A stretch of 64,000 bases of DNA from Euonymus europaeus (GCA_963580455.1 OY756971.1:16205001-16269000); one strand, 5' to 3'. Numbered from the stretch's first letter, positions 12,961 to 25,410 are shown. The notes: generated by a model not told the origin, from the sequence alone. Translations and numbers: made by a program.

Positions 12961-13333
12961 ATAAGAACCAAGTAAGGTAAAACTATCAAGGAAGTCCCTA
13001 TACTAGTATATTTACAAAAGCGGTAAGCCCCTCTACTATTTTTGGGGTCAAATAAGTCCTCATACTTTGGTTAATAGTTATCGTAAGCTCCTGAGTAATC
13101 TGTTCGTCAAAATTTTCCTACATTAACTGTTAAATGCATACATGGAAATTTTGTTTCTCAGATTTAAAAAGGCATTAGCTCACACGTCATTTGCACAAGA
13201 AGAACATGTTAAGTAAATAGGAAAACCTATTTTTTTAACCTAAACGACTAAAGCCTTTCATCCATACCCAAGGATGAAGAAGTTCCGCAACACCTCACAT
13301 ACAACCTATCCATCCCAGACTCAGGTACTTTCA

Positions 13334-13555
13334 ATTTCGTGGTTGAACTTTCGAGTAATGGAAAGTAGGGTTTGTATCTTTTGGACTCACTTTTGGGGTG
13401 GTTGATTTGGGATTTTCATTACACCAAATCGATTTGGGCTTTTGATTTCGTGGTCGATCTTTTGGGTAATAGAAAGTAGGGTTTGTATTTCGTGGTCTCA
13501 CTATTGGGGTGGTCGATTTGGGGTTTTTATTGCACCCAATCATTTTGGTGAACTG
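13334..13555. repeat. Tandem duplication of 111 bp
   Basis: Two adjacent diverged copies begin with ATTTCGTGG at 13334 and 13445, a period of 111 bases. Each contains GGAAAGTAGGG or AGAAAGTAGGG followed by TTTGTAT and TTGGGGTGG(T). It sits between the presumed Mutator terminus and the transposase remnant, where such elements often carry subterminal repeats. Confidence 0.85.
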
Positions 13556-13898
13556 TTAAATTTGTGGACTATTGAATTTGTTTTCCTCTAGGTAGATTTC
13601 ATGGCATTTTGTGGTTTGGAAGTTTCTAGATTTGTCAATCCAACTTGAATAATTCAACCATATAGCATATTTTTATCTTTGAGACTATGATTGATAGCAA
13701 CTTCATCTCTCTAGCTGTTCAATTTTGATCCATCGTTTCTAAATCAAGTTAATCAGGTAGGTATATCGCAAGTGATGGTGAGCAAGAAGGCTAGAGTAGT
13801 TTGATCAAGGGGCACTAACATAGATAATTTCATGCTTTATTAGCATACTATTTTCATTACTGTTGAGGCAGTGTTTGAGATATGATTTTTATTGCAGA

Positions 13899-14606
13899 GT
13901 TCCACTCTCGTTTTAGACACAGATAGTAGCAATGATGATAATGAGGTTGAAGGACCAAAGCTATTATTTGAAGATGACTCTACAGAGCATGATGAGGACA
14001 TCATTGCTGCGAGAGAAATAGTAAAAAATTATGGGAGGGGTTGGAGATCTGTAGGCTTGCTCTAATAGAGTGATACTGATGGAGAAGCTGTTGATGGACG
14101 TCAACAAAATAAGGATGAGGCCGCTGAAGAGGGTGGTGTTTATGTCAGTGAACAAAATGAAGCTGATGGGGCTGGAGGTTTTGATGGTCCACAAAGTGAC
14201 TACTTCGATTCTTCTAATCTTGGTAGTTATAGGGATAGTATTGATGGGGATCTTGAATTGAAGGATGAGGCATTGAGGAAGAAAAGTAGGTTTCCCTCAT
14301 TCAAGAAAGACAAAGATACTCCTACCTTTGAATTAAGCATGCTTTTTTACTTAAAATGATGCTTTTAAAGTAGTTGTTAGCAACTATGCTATACTGACCA
14401 TGCATGATATTAGATTTACAAAAAATGAGTATGCAAGGTGTAGGGCTAAGTGTGTTAATGCTCACGATTGCCCATGGTTAATCTTTGCTTCATATAATAG
14501 GGTGGTTGATGGCTTCCAAGTCAAAACTTATGTAAGTGAGCATTCATGTGAATTTAAGAGGTTATACCATAGCTGTGATGAGTGCAAAATGCACTCGTGT
14601 TTATGA
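13899..14606 (+). pseudogene. MuDRA-type transposase, N-terminal fragment
   Basis: This reads as an acidic N-terminal segment (DTDSSNDDNEVEGP, then SDYFDSSNLGSYRDS), followed by KKSRFPSFKKDKDTPTFEL and, after a frame change, a MuDR-family DNA-binding block: HDIRFTKNEYARCRAKC, CPWLIFASYN, FQVKTYVSEHSC. Plant MuDRA proteins have the same order: acidic stretch, then the MuDR domain with Cys/His residues, then a catalytic MULE domain and SWIM finger. Here there are stops (near 14064 and 14352), at least one frame change, and nothing of the catalytic part. It is a dead 5' fragment. Confidence 0.75.
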
Positions 14607-14620
14607 TATTAGATACCCAA

Positions 14621-16703
14621 TTTTTATGAGATTTTTGACGCAAAATATTGTTCAATTGTATGATTTAATGAATAGGTATAGCTAGATGATTTTTAATTGC
14701 AAGATACAATTTTGAGTGAAATGTGAGTTAGTCACCTAAGCGCGGCAGCGAGTTGCAGGTTATTCTGAAATTCAAGAATAAACATTTTATGATTATATTT
14801 GTGTTTTAAATGTTTTATTTTATATATTTCATTTATATGTGAATGTTCTATCAAGGTCTAAGGATGTAGATATGTGAATCTTGGATACTCCGATACACTT
14901 TAAGTGTGAGTATAGATTGACACAAGATTCATTATTACATCCTAAATCATTAGTCACAACTAGATTGACAACGCTAGACACTTTGTTGATATAGGTCGTA
15001 CTGCATGGAAATCTCCAATTAGGGGACATCCTATAGTTATGGGAGTATGGTATATCTCAAGCTTGAGTAAATCAATACATTTATATTTATAGCGTGTGCA
15101 TTTTGATTCACCAATAAGTGAGACACGCATTATTGTCAATAGTCTTGATAAGTTGGATGCACGCCACTAGGGTATGAGCTTAAACCTATAATATATTCAT
15201 TCATGTACTTTGGGTTACGGAAGTGTAAACACCCATTTGAGAGGTTCAAATTAATCTATCCAGAAACTATGAATAGTGATTCTAACGAATCAAGCGTTGT
15301 GAACTAAATTGATCGACGGATCAATTTAATACACTTAGAGGATAGATATAAAGGAATCTAGAGCTCAGAGAAAATATGGATTTTGGAGTGTTCGATAGTA
15401 CGAATAAACTCAGTCCAACTTATCGGGTGTTGCATGGAGGATATGCAAGTACTTTTCCCACAAGTCAGGGATATGTTTCTAATTATGGAATAGCCTTGAT
15501 GTAAGAATCGTACATATTGGGGAGTGCATCCAAAGTTCAGATAGTGTCATACAAACATTGGATTGATATATTATTCTTAGTCATAGGACTTGACAGTAAA
15601 GAATAATATTTCAGAAGCTACAATATGTATGTCTTGCAGAGTCCCCTTGGTAACCCTATATAGTCTCTTGTCATATTTAAGGAAGATCGGCAAAATTCAC
15701 TATATCACAACGGCTATAAAGAAAGTTACAAGAATAGAATTTGTATGACAAATGGATATAATTTTATTGGATTTTGTTATTACAAAGATAACCTTAAGAT
15801 AAAATTATTTTTGTTAAGATATACAAAATTCTTGTAAGTGTATTTAAAGAAAAATAATAATTCTCAGAATTTTGATTTAGATTGTAAAAGAAATATTTTA
15901 CATAATCGAAATTAAAGTAAAAATTAGGCCAATTATCACAATAATATTTTGAACTTGAATTCTTTAATTATTGAGCCAAAAGAAAACTTTGTCAAATACG
16001 ATTGGACTTGATCCTATGGGTTTCACTATGGGCCAAGTTAGGCCCAAAACTTGCTTTGCATTGCAAACTATGGTTGGCCCATTAATGTAGGAGGCGGCGC
16101 CGATTAGGCATTGCAATAGGCGCCTCAATGTGTTTACTAATTCTTTTTGGACTAGTAAAGACAAAAACCTATTGAGACATTGCTTTGATATAAATACAAT
16201 ACACACAGCTTTTGATAGTGTGAGAGTGGTACATATATAGTGAGATATACACACACACACAAGAGGTGTTGCATATATATTAGAACCAAGTGGTCACGAC
16301 AATCAAGAGGTGTGACGCTCTTGGCAAATACACAATACACGTTCTTTCAAAATAAAAATAAAAAGATGTAGGTCGTGCTTCTTTCTCAAAGGATTGGCGT
16401 GTGAATATATCTCAAGTCAAGCCATTTGTGATATTTCAGTTCACTACCAATTGGTGTTTTTGCTGTGCTCGTTTGAAAGGATATTTAAGGCAATATCTAG
16501 GAAACAACGTAGGCCGTTCTTGGTGATCCATTTGTTGTTCTATCAATCGGTGGTTCGTGATCAAGGAGTCTAGATCGTGATAAAGACGGATAGCATGTTC
16601 AACCTCGATAGTAAAGAGGTTGGTATTAATCTTCTAACCTTTTTCATGTCATGATTATATGTTTAGATCTAAGAATTATTTTGTATGAAATTAATACTAG
16701 AAG
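14621..16703. other. Retroelement-like non-coding sequence (left of the solo LTR)
   Basis: No gene is seen here. The texture resembles the long untranslated region and LTR of a copia-type element: short alternating direct phrases, no long ORF, and a stretch at about 16380-16690 that resembles the end of copia LTRs. I could not pair it with a second LTR and no primer-binding site follows. A short (CA)n run lies near 16250. The sequence resumes at 18712 after the inserted solo LTR. Confidence 0.35.
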
Positions 16704-18706
16704 TGTCACGCCCCGATCCGTGGAGCGTGAGCTAAACGACAAAACCACACCTACTCACACCGGACACAACACCTACTGACATAAAATTTCAACAAAAATT
16801 TCGGCAGCATCTCCCCATAAATTGAAGAGTGTCACCCTGCACAAAGCATAAAAATACACTTCTATAATCAAACCAGCAAACTCTAGACACCCTCCACAAT
16901 ACAAGCCCCTCAGGGGTTCCACAACACTGACAATCATAATATATACGGCACAGGAGTCCCGATCACACGGAATCCCCTCCTGGCCCATCCAAAATTAACC
17001 ACAACGGCCTACATGTACAACTACACACCATAACAAATATGATATCATAAACAAGAAAATGGACAACGCTATACACACTATAATACGTCATGCCACCACG
17101 TCACGTCCCGCCATGCTGATCTGGAGGACCTGTACAAGTAGATGGCTCACCTGAAATGTTAGGAATAAATAGGGTGAGCCGAATGCTTAGTAGGGATATC
17201 AAATAAGAGTGGTGAAATGAAGTAGAATTATGAAAGAACAGAATGAATGCATCAAGATGCTATGTAGAAAAAATGTCTCCGTACACCCATCCGAACCTTC
17301 GAACACCCATCCCATGACTCCGAAGGGTTGTGGCTCGCTCCCACACCCGTACCCTACTTCATATTTACCGGCACCGTAATTCGGTCTACACAGTAAATCT
17401 ATGAAGAAGGGATAAATCCGTCGAACCTTTCCATTTTCCCAAATCCATATCATAATGAAATTCTCAACCCCGAATCATCCTTCCTAAATATGGGAACACT
17501 CGAGCCCCTTGTCTGGTGATCCACTATGCCACTAAATGCACATTAAAAACCATTTAAATGTTGTATCACATAAATCACATCACATGAAGATCTAAATACG
17601 TGTTAATCGAACTTAACACGTTCAAGGTTAAATGCGTATATACATATTTAATAATCAAACAGAGAAAAGGTCATACAACGAATCATGTAACAGGTTTGGC
17701 TCTCTTGGAACAATCAAGAGTAGCCTAAATAAATTTATAAGGTTTAATACGATACGGAAAATTTGAGAAAGCAACTTTTAAGGCTTTTTAGGAACGAGAT
17801 AATTTCAAACAAGGAAGGAGGAAATCCCTACCTCGTATTAATCGTGAATTCCCACCAATATCGCAAACATTGTCCAAGTCCAAGACATACAACCTATTAA
17901 AATTTGCCCAAACTTTCTTAAACCATATATAATCCTCCATCTCAATTCAAGCTACAATTTCATAAAATAAATTTCATTTGTTACAATGAACATCCATAAA
18001 ATAAAATCCAAAAGTCTCAAGTTCTATTTTCCCCAATCTTTTCCATTTACCAAAATCCACCCTCAATCTTAATCACAAGATTAAATAATTTATTCACACA
18101 ATTTCTTACTTCTAATATCTTCTCAACCTCACTTAGAACAATCAAAACCAAGAACATCATACCTTGTAGCTTGTTAGAAACCCACAAGTCAAGAACTCAA
18201 ACTCTATGCTTGGTTTAGTTCAAAACTCTCTCTTGAACCTATAATTACAGCACATTTAGAGTTAAATTCGAACTACTAAACAAAAATTATCCATAAGGAT
18301 CAAAATCCCCAAACACCCACTAAACCCTAGAATTTCTTTGAGCCAAAAATTATCTCAATCTACCCTCCCTTTTGACAAAGTAATGAAGTGAGAAAGAGAA
18401 CTCACCCTAACTGGTCGGAAATCTCGCCGGAATCTTGCCGGAGTGAAGTTAGCCGTGTGTGCAAGTGAGTGGAGAACCAAAGAAAAGAAAATGAAAGTTA
18501 GGAAAGAAGAATACGGGCAAGCCTCTGACGCTTTATTATTATTTTTTATTTTTTTATTTTTAAGTTTGTTTGACCGAACTTTGACCACAATTATGTATTT
18601 TCAGTTTTTTTTAATAAACCATTAACTCCTATATATATTTGAATTTATTTCTTAATATTTAAGTAAATAAATATATATTTATATTTTTATAAAACGGGGT
18701 TTTACA
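16704..18706 (-). mobile_element. Solo LTR (2003 bp, Ty3 type) with AGAAG target duplication
   Basis: The segment starts TGTCACGCCCCG and ends GGGGTTTTACA, so it has TG...CA termini. It is flanked on both sides by AGAAG (16699-16703 and 18707-18711). It contains no ORF of element type, no primer-binding site and no polypurine tract, so it is a solo LTR left by recombination between two LTRs. The minus orientation is inferred: on the reverse strand a CCCTACTAAG, GGCTCACCC, TTTCAGGTGAG series appears. The same kind of series occurs near the end of the chromovirus LTR at 20039 on the + strand. Confidence 0.9.
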
Positions 18707-18711
18707 AGAAG

Positions 18712-19205
18712 CATGATAGGATTAATTACAAAATTAATTATTGGATCTAGGATAATACACTTGATAGACATGTATCACGTTAGGGTTGTATGACTTTCGA
18801 TAAAATTTTGATTTGTACTTGTGCTAAAAACGATTCATAAAATGTTTCCGCATGTTCTAAATTTAATTTTAGCTACCAACATGTTACCAGATCTGGGTTC
18901 GCCCAATGTGGTAGTAGGGTCAGTAGCTTTCAAGGTTAAAACACGAAGCCCTAGCCGCCAGACTTCATACCTGATTTTTCGGAATATAGAAGGCAGAGTG
19001 GAGGCGTTTCAAGCATTGCAATTCCTTCTTCTTTCCCATTGATTGGAAATTCATATTGAGTATTTTATGATTTCTACTATGAATATGTGTAACTAACTAC
19101 TTTTTAGCTAGGATTTGGTACTTTCTTCTACCAAAACTATTGTGCACAGATTTGATTCTCGGTTAGACTGATTTAATCCATTGTTCTTTGCATTTATTGT
19201 TGATT
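18712..19205. other. Retroelement-like non-coding sequence (right of the solo LTR)
   Basis: This continues the sequence interrupted at 16703. Joined across the solo LTR it reads smoothly as one AT-rich non-coding stretch. No gene or terminal repeat was recognised. It ends where the chromovirus integrase remnant starts, near 19206. Confidence 0.35.
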
Positions 19206-20038
19206 TCCTATTGTTATGCATCCTCATAGTGATGGGCAAAGTGAGACAACAATCCAGACCCTAGAGGACATGCTTAGGGCATCTATGGTGGACTTTGGAA
19301 AAAGTTGGGATCGATGCATATATTTGGCAGAGTTTGTATACAACAACTTATTCCAAAGTAGTATTGGTATGACTTCTTTCGAGGCGCTGTACGAAAGACC
19401 TTGCAGATCACCTTTGTGTTGGGCTGAGGTTGGGGAGAAAGTACTTTCAGAACTGGATATGGTCAAGGAAGCTAGAGCAAGAGTTGAGGAGATCAAGAGG
19501 TGATTACTCACCGGCCAGAGTTGCCAAAAGTCCTATGCGGACAAGTGGAGAAGACCATTGGAGTTTGTGGCGGGTGATAAGGTGTTCTTAAAAGTTAGTC
19601 AAAAACGAGGCATTCAATGATATAGCAAGCAGGAAAAGTTGGCACCTAGGTTTGTGGGGCCATTTGAGATTCTAGAAATGGTGGGACCGGTGGCATATCA
19701 GTTCACACTTCCACCAAAACTAGCAAAGGTTTACAATGTGTTCCATGTTTCTATGCTTCGAAAATACGATCCAGATTCATCGCATGTGCTAGATTGGACT
19801 ACACTCGAAGTTGAGAAAGATGGGGTTACACTCTTCATCTGGTGAGGATCTTGGACCGTTAGAACAAGGTCACGAGATCAAGTGTGATTCCTTTGGTCAA
19901 GGTGATGTGGATGTATCATGACACGGAAGAAGCAACTTGGGAGTTAGAGTCACGAATGAGCAAGAAGTACCTGGCTTTATTCGAAAATCCAGGTATATAT
20001 CTAAATTTCGAGACAAAATTTCTTTAGGTGGGGAAGGA
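19206..20038 (+). pseudogene. Ty3 chromovirus pol 3' end (integrase C-terminus)
   Basis: The frame starting at 19216 reads HPHSDGQSETTIQTLEDMLR, the hallmark of the end of the Ty3 integrase core. SYADKWRRPLEF..GDKVFLKV and LAPRFVGPFEILE follow (integrase C-terminal GPF/Y-type module), then VYNVFHVSMLRKY. The remaining pol tail resembles a chromodomain end (ATWELESRM in another frame) and stops just before a purine-rich tract. In-frame stops occur at 19501 and 19618 and frameshifts occur after about 19840, so it is dead. Everything 5' of the integrase core (gag, protease, RT, RNase H) is absent; the left edge at about 19206 is a deletion or insertion junction. Confidence 0.85.
20027..20038 (+). 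other. Polypurine tract of the chromovirus
   Basis: AGGTGGGGAAGG(A) lies between the pol stop region and the start of the 3' LTR (TGTGATGACC). This is the normal place for the second-strand primer in a Ty3 element, and it fixes the LTR start at 20039. Confidence 0.8.
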
Positions 20039-21776
20039 TGTGATGACCTACCCCAAATATGAACTTAGGAATGATTGGAGGTTAGAAAAATATGTGTTTT
20101 GATGTTCAATTGGTATACAGGGGCGCCTAGTCGTACAAAATTGTGCCTAGGAAAAATGAAGAAACCCATGATGGGTTTGAATCTGTCCTGGGCGTACCAA
20201 TAGGGTGCCTAGGACAGTAACACACAGAAACTGGGAAGTAAAATGGAGATAAGGGCATCCAGACACAGTCCTCCACACGCCTAGGCGCACTGGTTCTACA
20301 CGCCTAGGCACAGTCCACCTAGGCACAATATCTGCACAAGCCCAAGACCACCCAGGACAGCGGTCCATCTGAGTTAGGGGCGCCTAGGTGTGCCCAAGGG
20401 AACTCCAAGGTGCATGTCGCGAAATCAGTGTTCTTAAGGACGAAAGAGTTCCGATTTTTATTATTGCTTGGTACAAATGAGTTCTAGGGAGAGAGGGAGA
20501 CGAAATTGGAGAGAGAAGAAGTGATTTGGAGTGGATTCAAGCTATATTTGAAGATTCATACAAGATTTCAAGGAAGTTTCAAAGATTCAAGGTAAGTTTC
20601 CTAGTTTTGGAATTCTAAGGTTTTTGTAGATCTACTTTGATTCTTTAAGAGATGGATTGTAGGGTTTAGATATGTTGTTTCTAGGGTTATTTATGGTTGT
20701 TTTACTAGTTTGAATCATTAGTTTAGGCTAGGTTTTGAATTTGGAGAAGTTGGAGGATTTTGGGGAAAATCCTAAAGAGAAAAGGTAAGTTTCTCTTGAT
20801 TAGTGAATTGATTTCATATCGTTATTATTAAATAGTGATTTTAATATGATTATATGGGTTGCAATGTTGGAAATTGATAGGTTGGTGAAAGGGGGTTGAA
20901 CCCTAATTTGGGGAATTGGATTATTGAGTTGTGCTTGATCGAGGTAGGGGAATTCTTGACCCAATTCTCTTTCGTATCGTTCCTTTGCTCTTTAAATGCG
21001 GTTTATTCATCATTGGTTGCCTTGCTTTGTGTTTTTTCCTTATTTTTTCTAAGGAATAACGAACTTAGGGTTTATTTTTATTTCCCTTTAAAATGTAGAT
21101 TGCATTAACCCATATACATGTTCAATCACTATTGAGCATGGTTGATCGTTCAGGCATCATTAGTGGCTATATATATAGGTTGAGTATATATTAATTGACA
21201 TAGCATGAAGCATGAATGTATTATAAATTGCATGGGATGCTCGAGTATGGACTCGGGATACCATAGGATTATTTGAATGTCACATTGGAGGATGGTTGCG
21301 TGTCGGAGCATGGACAAGGGTCACATGACTCTATCTGAGGCAACACACTCATAGTGTGGGTGTGATGGATTCACATAACTGGGTTAACTCTTGTGGATGT
21401 AATGTGGAGGATGAGTTTGCTCATATCCATTGATGGTTGTAAACCATGGTGTGCATTCGATGTTTGGGTCATTCCATAGTTCAAGATTATGGGATTGATG
21501 AATGGATTTTTCCCTGGAGGGATACCCGAATTATTTGTTATGTTATTTGACATGAGAATGTATGGTAGCATATTGTTGCATAGCCTTTTATTCTGATTCA
21601 ACCTAATTGTTATTACTCTATTTACCCCTACTGAGTTTCTAGCTCACTCCTTTACTTTTTTCTCCCTACAGGTGAGACTGGTATAGATACCGGTGGCGTG
21701 GATTAGTAAAGACGATGATGTGGCATGGATGACACTTGGAGTGGGGTTTAGGTTTGGGTTGGTAGACTTGAACTAC
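20039..21776 (+). mobile_element. 3' LTR of the Ty3 chromovirus (interrupted or truncated)
   Basis: The LTR begins TGTGATGACCTACCCC directly after a polypurine tract. A related copy starts at 56940 with the same opening (TGTGATGACACATCCC, then AAATATGAACTTA). Both contain many near-palindromic GCGCCTAGGCGC-like words. Toward the right a CCCTACTGAG, CTAGCTCACTCC, CTACAGGTGAG series marks the usual late LTR segment. The LTR is cut at 21776 by the Athila-like element that begins TGACTCGCCC, so the true 3' end is not seen here. Confidence 0.75.
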
Positions 21777-21962
21777 TGACTCGCCCAAAATAGATAAGTA
21801 GATTTACTGTTTCCCAAGTGCAGGATTGTTAAAGTAATAATAGGAGTGAATCCCAAATCATCTCACAAAGACTTTTCGTTTCGGCTTGGGTTTATGGATT
21901 ATTAACCTAATTACGAATTAAATATTGTATTCACAATGTTAAGTGTGGAAACATTGCACTAA
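21777..21962 (-). repeat. 3' LTR fragment of the Athila-like element
   Basis: This matches 25435-25620 over about 186 bases (TGACTCGCCCAAAATAG at both starts, ATTGCACTAA at both ends) with about 9% difference by eye. It passes directly into RT coding sequence, so a deletion removed the rest of the LTR together with the 3' half of pol. Confidence 0.85.
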
Positions 21963-22440
21963 TCATATAACGTTGGAATGTGGCAAGGCCATTGCATAAG
22001 CCAAATGGCATCCTCCTAAAGGCACATGTGCCAAAAGGGCAAGTGAAAGTGGTCTTCTCCTGGTTCTCTAGAGATACAGAAATTTCATAATAACCAGAAA
22101 AACCATCTAGAAAGCAATAAAACTCATTTCCAACAAATTTTTCCAAAATTTGGCTAAGGAAGGGCAATGGGAAATGGTCTTTGTGACTAATTGAATTCAG
22201 TTTTTGGTAGTCTATGCACATGCGCCATCCAGTCACTTTCCTAGTAGGAATTAAATCACCTGAAGCATTTTCAATGACAGTTAAACCAGATTTCTTAGGG
22301 ACTACTTGTGTGGGACTCATCCACTTATTGTCGGAGATAGGATAGATGATTCCAACTGCTAATAACTTTAGAACCTCCTTCTTCATGACTTTCTTCATAG
22401 GAGGGTTGAGTCTCCTCTATGCATATCTCACTAGTGTAGG
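21963..22440 (-). pseudogene. Athila-like reverse transcriptase, N-terminal part
   Basis: The reading frame from 22398 to the junction shows the order typical of plant Athila/Ty3 RT: GIIYPISDNKWMSPTQVVPK, GWRMCIDYQKLNS, HFPLPFLSQILEK, FYCFLDGFSGYYEI (the first catalytic Asp region), FTCPFGTCAFRRMPFGL and ATFQR. The segment with the catalytic YxDD is missing; the frame runs straight into LTR sequence. It is nonfunctional. Confidence 0.9.
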
Positions 22441-22557
22441 ATCTCCCTCCAGAAAAATGTTGGGAGTACAAATATTAGGGTCAATACCCTTGATGTCTAC
22501 AATGGTGCAGCCAATAGCTCCCTTGTGCTTTTGTAAAATCGTTACCAAGCTGGTTTC

Positions 22558-23520
22558 TTACTCAGGAGTGAGCTGAGATGAAATAACAACAGTAAATGTA
22601 CCCTCTTCTAGACCAAGGAAAATATATTTCAAATCATCTAGGAGCTTTTTCAGCTCAAGAGTAGGAATCTCCTTAACGAATGGCTTCATCTCCTTTGGCG
22701 GATCAAGAATCTCAAAATTAGGCCCTCTCCATATACCAATGTGGCTCACATCCTCCAACTCAATTGAATCATCAATATCACAAGGCTCATCTGATATGAT
22801 AGGATCAAGATCCAAATCATCTTCTAAATCATCAATACGGCAAGATTTCTTAGGATATGCATCCTCATATACACTCTCAGAATCAAGAACATAATATAAA
22901 TTTGATGGGCTAAAACTCTGAACCCAATCTATTGCTTGCAGCTCTGAATCATCGCAGTCACTGGACATTTTGCAAGCAGTGAAGACATTCGTCTCAAATG
23001 TCATATTGCCAAAAGTGATCTTAAGCATTCCACTCTTGCAATTGATCAAAGCATTAGTAGTAGCAAGGAAAGGACGCCTAAGAATGCTAGGAGCGCTAGC
23101 AAGAAGTGAAGTAGGATGTGGCATCTCTAGGACTACAAAGTCCACAGGATAGTAAAATTTGTTCACTCGCACTAAGACATCTTCCACAACTCCCTTGGGT
23201 TTCTTGATTGTTCTGTCTGCCATCTGCAAAAGCATGGGTTTTTACTTCAATTCTCCAATATCAACCTGCTCATAAACCCATAATGGCAATAAATTCACAC
23301 TACTCCCCAAATCAAGCAAGGCATTTTCAAGCCTTTTCTCACCAATCATAATGGAGGTAGTAGGTGATCCAAGATCACGCAACTTCTGAGGCGTATCACT
23401 CATAATGAAAGCTCCAACTTCTTCTACTAGAAAAGACTTCTTAGTCACATTCACCTTCCTCTTTGTAGTGTATAAATCTTTCAAGAATTTAGCATAGGAG
23501 GGAATTTTGTTGAATAGCAT
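22558..23520 (-). pseudogene. Athila-like aspartic protease region
   Basis: Two frames on the - strand cover the protease region. The first (23520-23242) contains ALLDLGSSVNLLP, the Ty3-type active-site motif, with Asp kept. The second (23235-22558) has LLQMADRTIKKPKGVVEDVL and FYYPVDFVVLEM, which normally follow the active site in Athila-type elements, then an acidic linker toward RT. A frame break lies between them at about 23240. Confidence 0.85.
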
Positions 23521-23598
23521 CTAAGAGTGGAATATTGAGCTTCACTTGCTTAAAAATCTCATGAATCTCCGTATGATGCTTATTCATCTGTCCAACTC

Positions 23599-25090
23599 TC
23601 AATCTATTTGGATAAGGAACAGTAGGTCAATAAACTCTCTTATTTTTTTCTCTACCACAGATGGAGTCTTTAATTCTAAATTTTCTTTATCTTTCTCTCC
23701 CTCTACTTCCTTTTCTACCTCAACCACCTCAGGTGCACCCACAAGAGTAGGACTAGAATGCTGAGAATCAATAGGGGCCTCAGGTCTAGAAACTTGCTTC
23801 CCACTCCTCAAAGTGGTAACTACTTTGGTCGTCACAAAACCATCTCCAGAAACATTATCCACATGCTGTTGAGACTGTTGTTTATAGACCGTAGGATTTG
23901 GTTGAGATTGAGTTGGAAACTTTCCCTTCTCAAGAGTGCTCAAAGTGGTATTCATTTTTTGAATTGTTCGCTGCACGTCATTGATGGCTTGTGTATTCTA
24001 ATTGTTTATAGTAGCTTGAACTTGCATGAACTTCTGAAAAGTAGTAGCCATTTGTGCTATGGTATCATCTAGAGACTTCTTGGGTGGAGCAACTAGTTGT
24101 TGAAGAGAAAAACCAGAAGGTGCTATTGGAGGATAAGTCTGAGTATGTTGAAACTGCTGTGGAGGGGCCATCTGCTGTGGATAACTCTGTGAAGACTGTC
24201 CACGCTGATCATTCCTCCATGAGAAGTTAGGATGGTTCCTTCACCCCTGATTGTATGTGTTGTAATAGGGATTGTTTGCTTTGTTAACCCAATTTGTAGG
24301 TTCCAAGTGATCCATTCTATTTTCCATCATAGGCATGATAGGACAATCTTGAGTCTTATGACTAGAATCAACACATAAGGTACATGGTTCCACAGCCTTC
24401 ACTGCTTTTACTTTCTCTAACTCCATAATCTCTAGTCTTCTAGTCAATCTTGGCTTGAACATCCACATATTCCTTTAGCTCATATTTACCACCACTCGGG
24501 ATGGCCCTCAAAGGTTGAGTAGCTATAGCAATTCTGTCAGTTCTTGTAATCCAATAGCTAGCACTCTCTGTGAGATAATAATAAAAAATCCAATGCGACA
24601 TTCGGCTCCTTATCAAAGAATTCTCCATTGCACATAGTTTGCACTCCGGAGTCAAACCCGTATAAAAGTAGTTGACAACTCTCCAAGACTCATAGCCATG
24701 ATGGGGACAAATATTCAACGACTCCTTGAAGCGGTCCCAACTAGCTTGGAAAGTCTTATCATGCTTCTGAGTGAATTGAACTATCTTCTCTTGAATCATT
24801 TGAGTTCTCTAAAATGGAAATAATTTTTTTAAGAACTCACGTTGCATATTAACCCAACTTAATAGAGTTATCTCTCAATTGGTTAAACCACAATTTAGCC
24901 TTATCCTTCAAAGAGAAAGGAAACAAGAGCTATCTAACATACTCATTAGTGTTAGCCCTATTAATGAAATTAGTACAAGCCAACTCAAAATCGGTAAGAT
25001 GTTGGTAAGGGCTCTCAGAATCCATGCCATGGAACTGAGGTATCACTAACATCATGCCATGCTTAACAAAAAATGGAGGTGCATTTTCAG
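23599..25090 (-). pseudogene. Athila-like gag with CCHC knuckle
   Basis: Gag is split over several frames. The N-terminal part (24799-24440 and weak similarity up to about 25080) has QASWDRFKESLNICPHHGYE, typical of the retrotransposon gag domain. The next frame (24468-24241) contains CTLCVDSSHKTQDC, a CX2CX4HX4C nucleic-acid-binding knuckle. A linker (23976-23599) leads to the protease. Several stops and frame changes are present. Confidence 0.8.
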
Positions 25091-25410
25091 TTAATAAGAT
25101 GCATGAAGGAGTAGTAGTGTGAGTGTGCTAAATAAAATCCTAAGAGTATGTGGTGCAGGATCAGCCATATTTTTACAAACTTCTTCGTCAAATAAAAGAG
25201 GCAAACCAAGCTAGAATCACTTTAAGAAGTCACAGATGCAAAATCAGTTTCAAGACTAACAATGCTACTTGTATTGCTAGATGTCCTACGCAACCTATTA
25301 TGATCGTCTCTAACCCAAGACATGCAACATCAAGCAATCACAAAGTAGACTATAAATTTAAGAACACAATAAAAATAAAATAAAGAAAGACCCGAACTGA
25401 AGGACGAAAG

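Larger units (their letters stand above)
12965..14620 (+). mobile_element. Mutator-like element remnant (MuDRA type)
   Basis: The left part (about 12965-13150) has the look of a plant Mutator terminal region, with phrases such as AAGTCCCTATACTA and AATAAGTCCTCATACT. A diverged tandem duplication (13334-about 13555) follows, then the broken N-terminal half of a MuDRA transposase (13899-14606). No matching right terminal repeat or 9-bp duplication was found, and the DDE domain is missing. The element therefore looks truncated near 14620. Its boundaries are approximate. Confidence 0.55.

Noticed and set aside
14400..14606. MuDR-domain ORF as an independent zinc-finger gene
   Set aside because: Its content is the MuDR DNA-binding block continuing from the broken frame before it; it is part of a transposase remnant.
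18355..18588. Small ORF inside the solo LTR
   Set aside because: Lys-rich, low-complexity translation within a defined LTR.
20147..20368. 73-residue - strand ORF rich in Arg and Trp
   Set aside because: Produced by the CCTAGG-rich LTR segment; no independent support.
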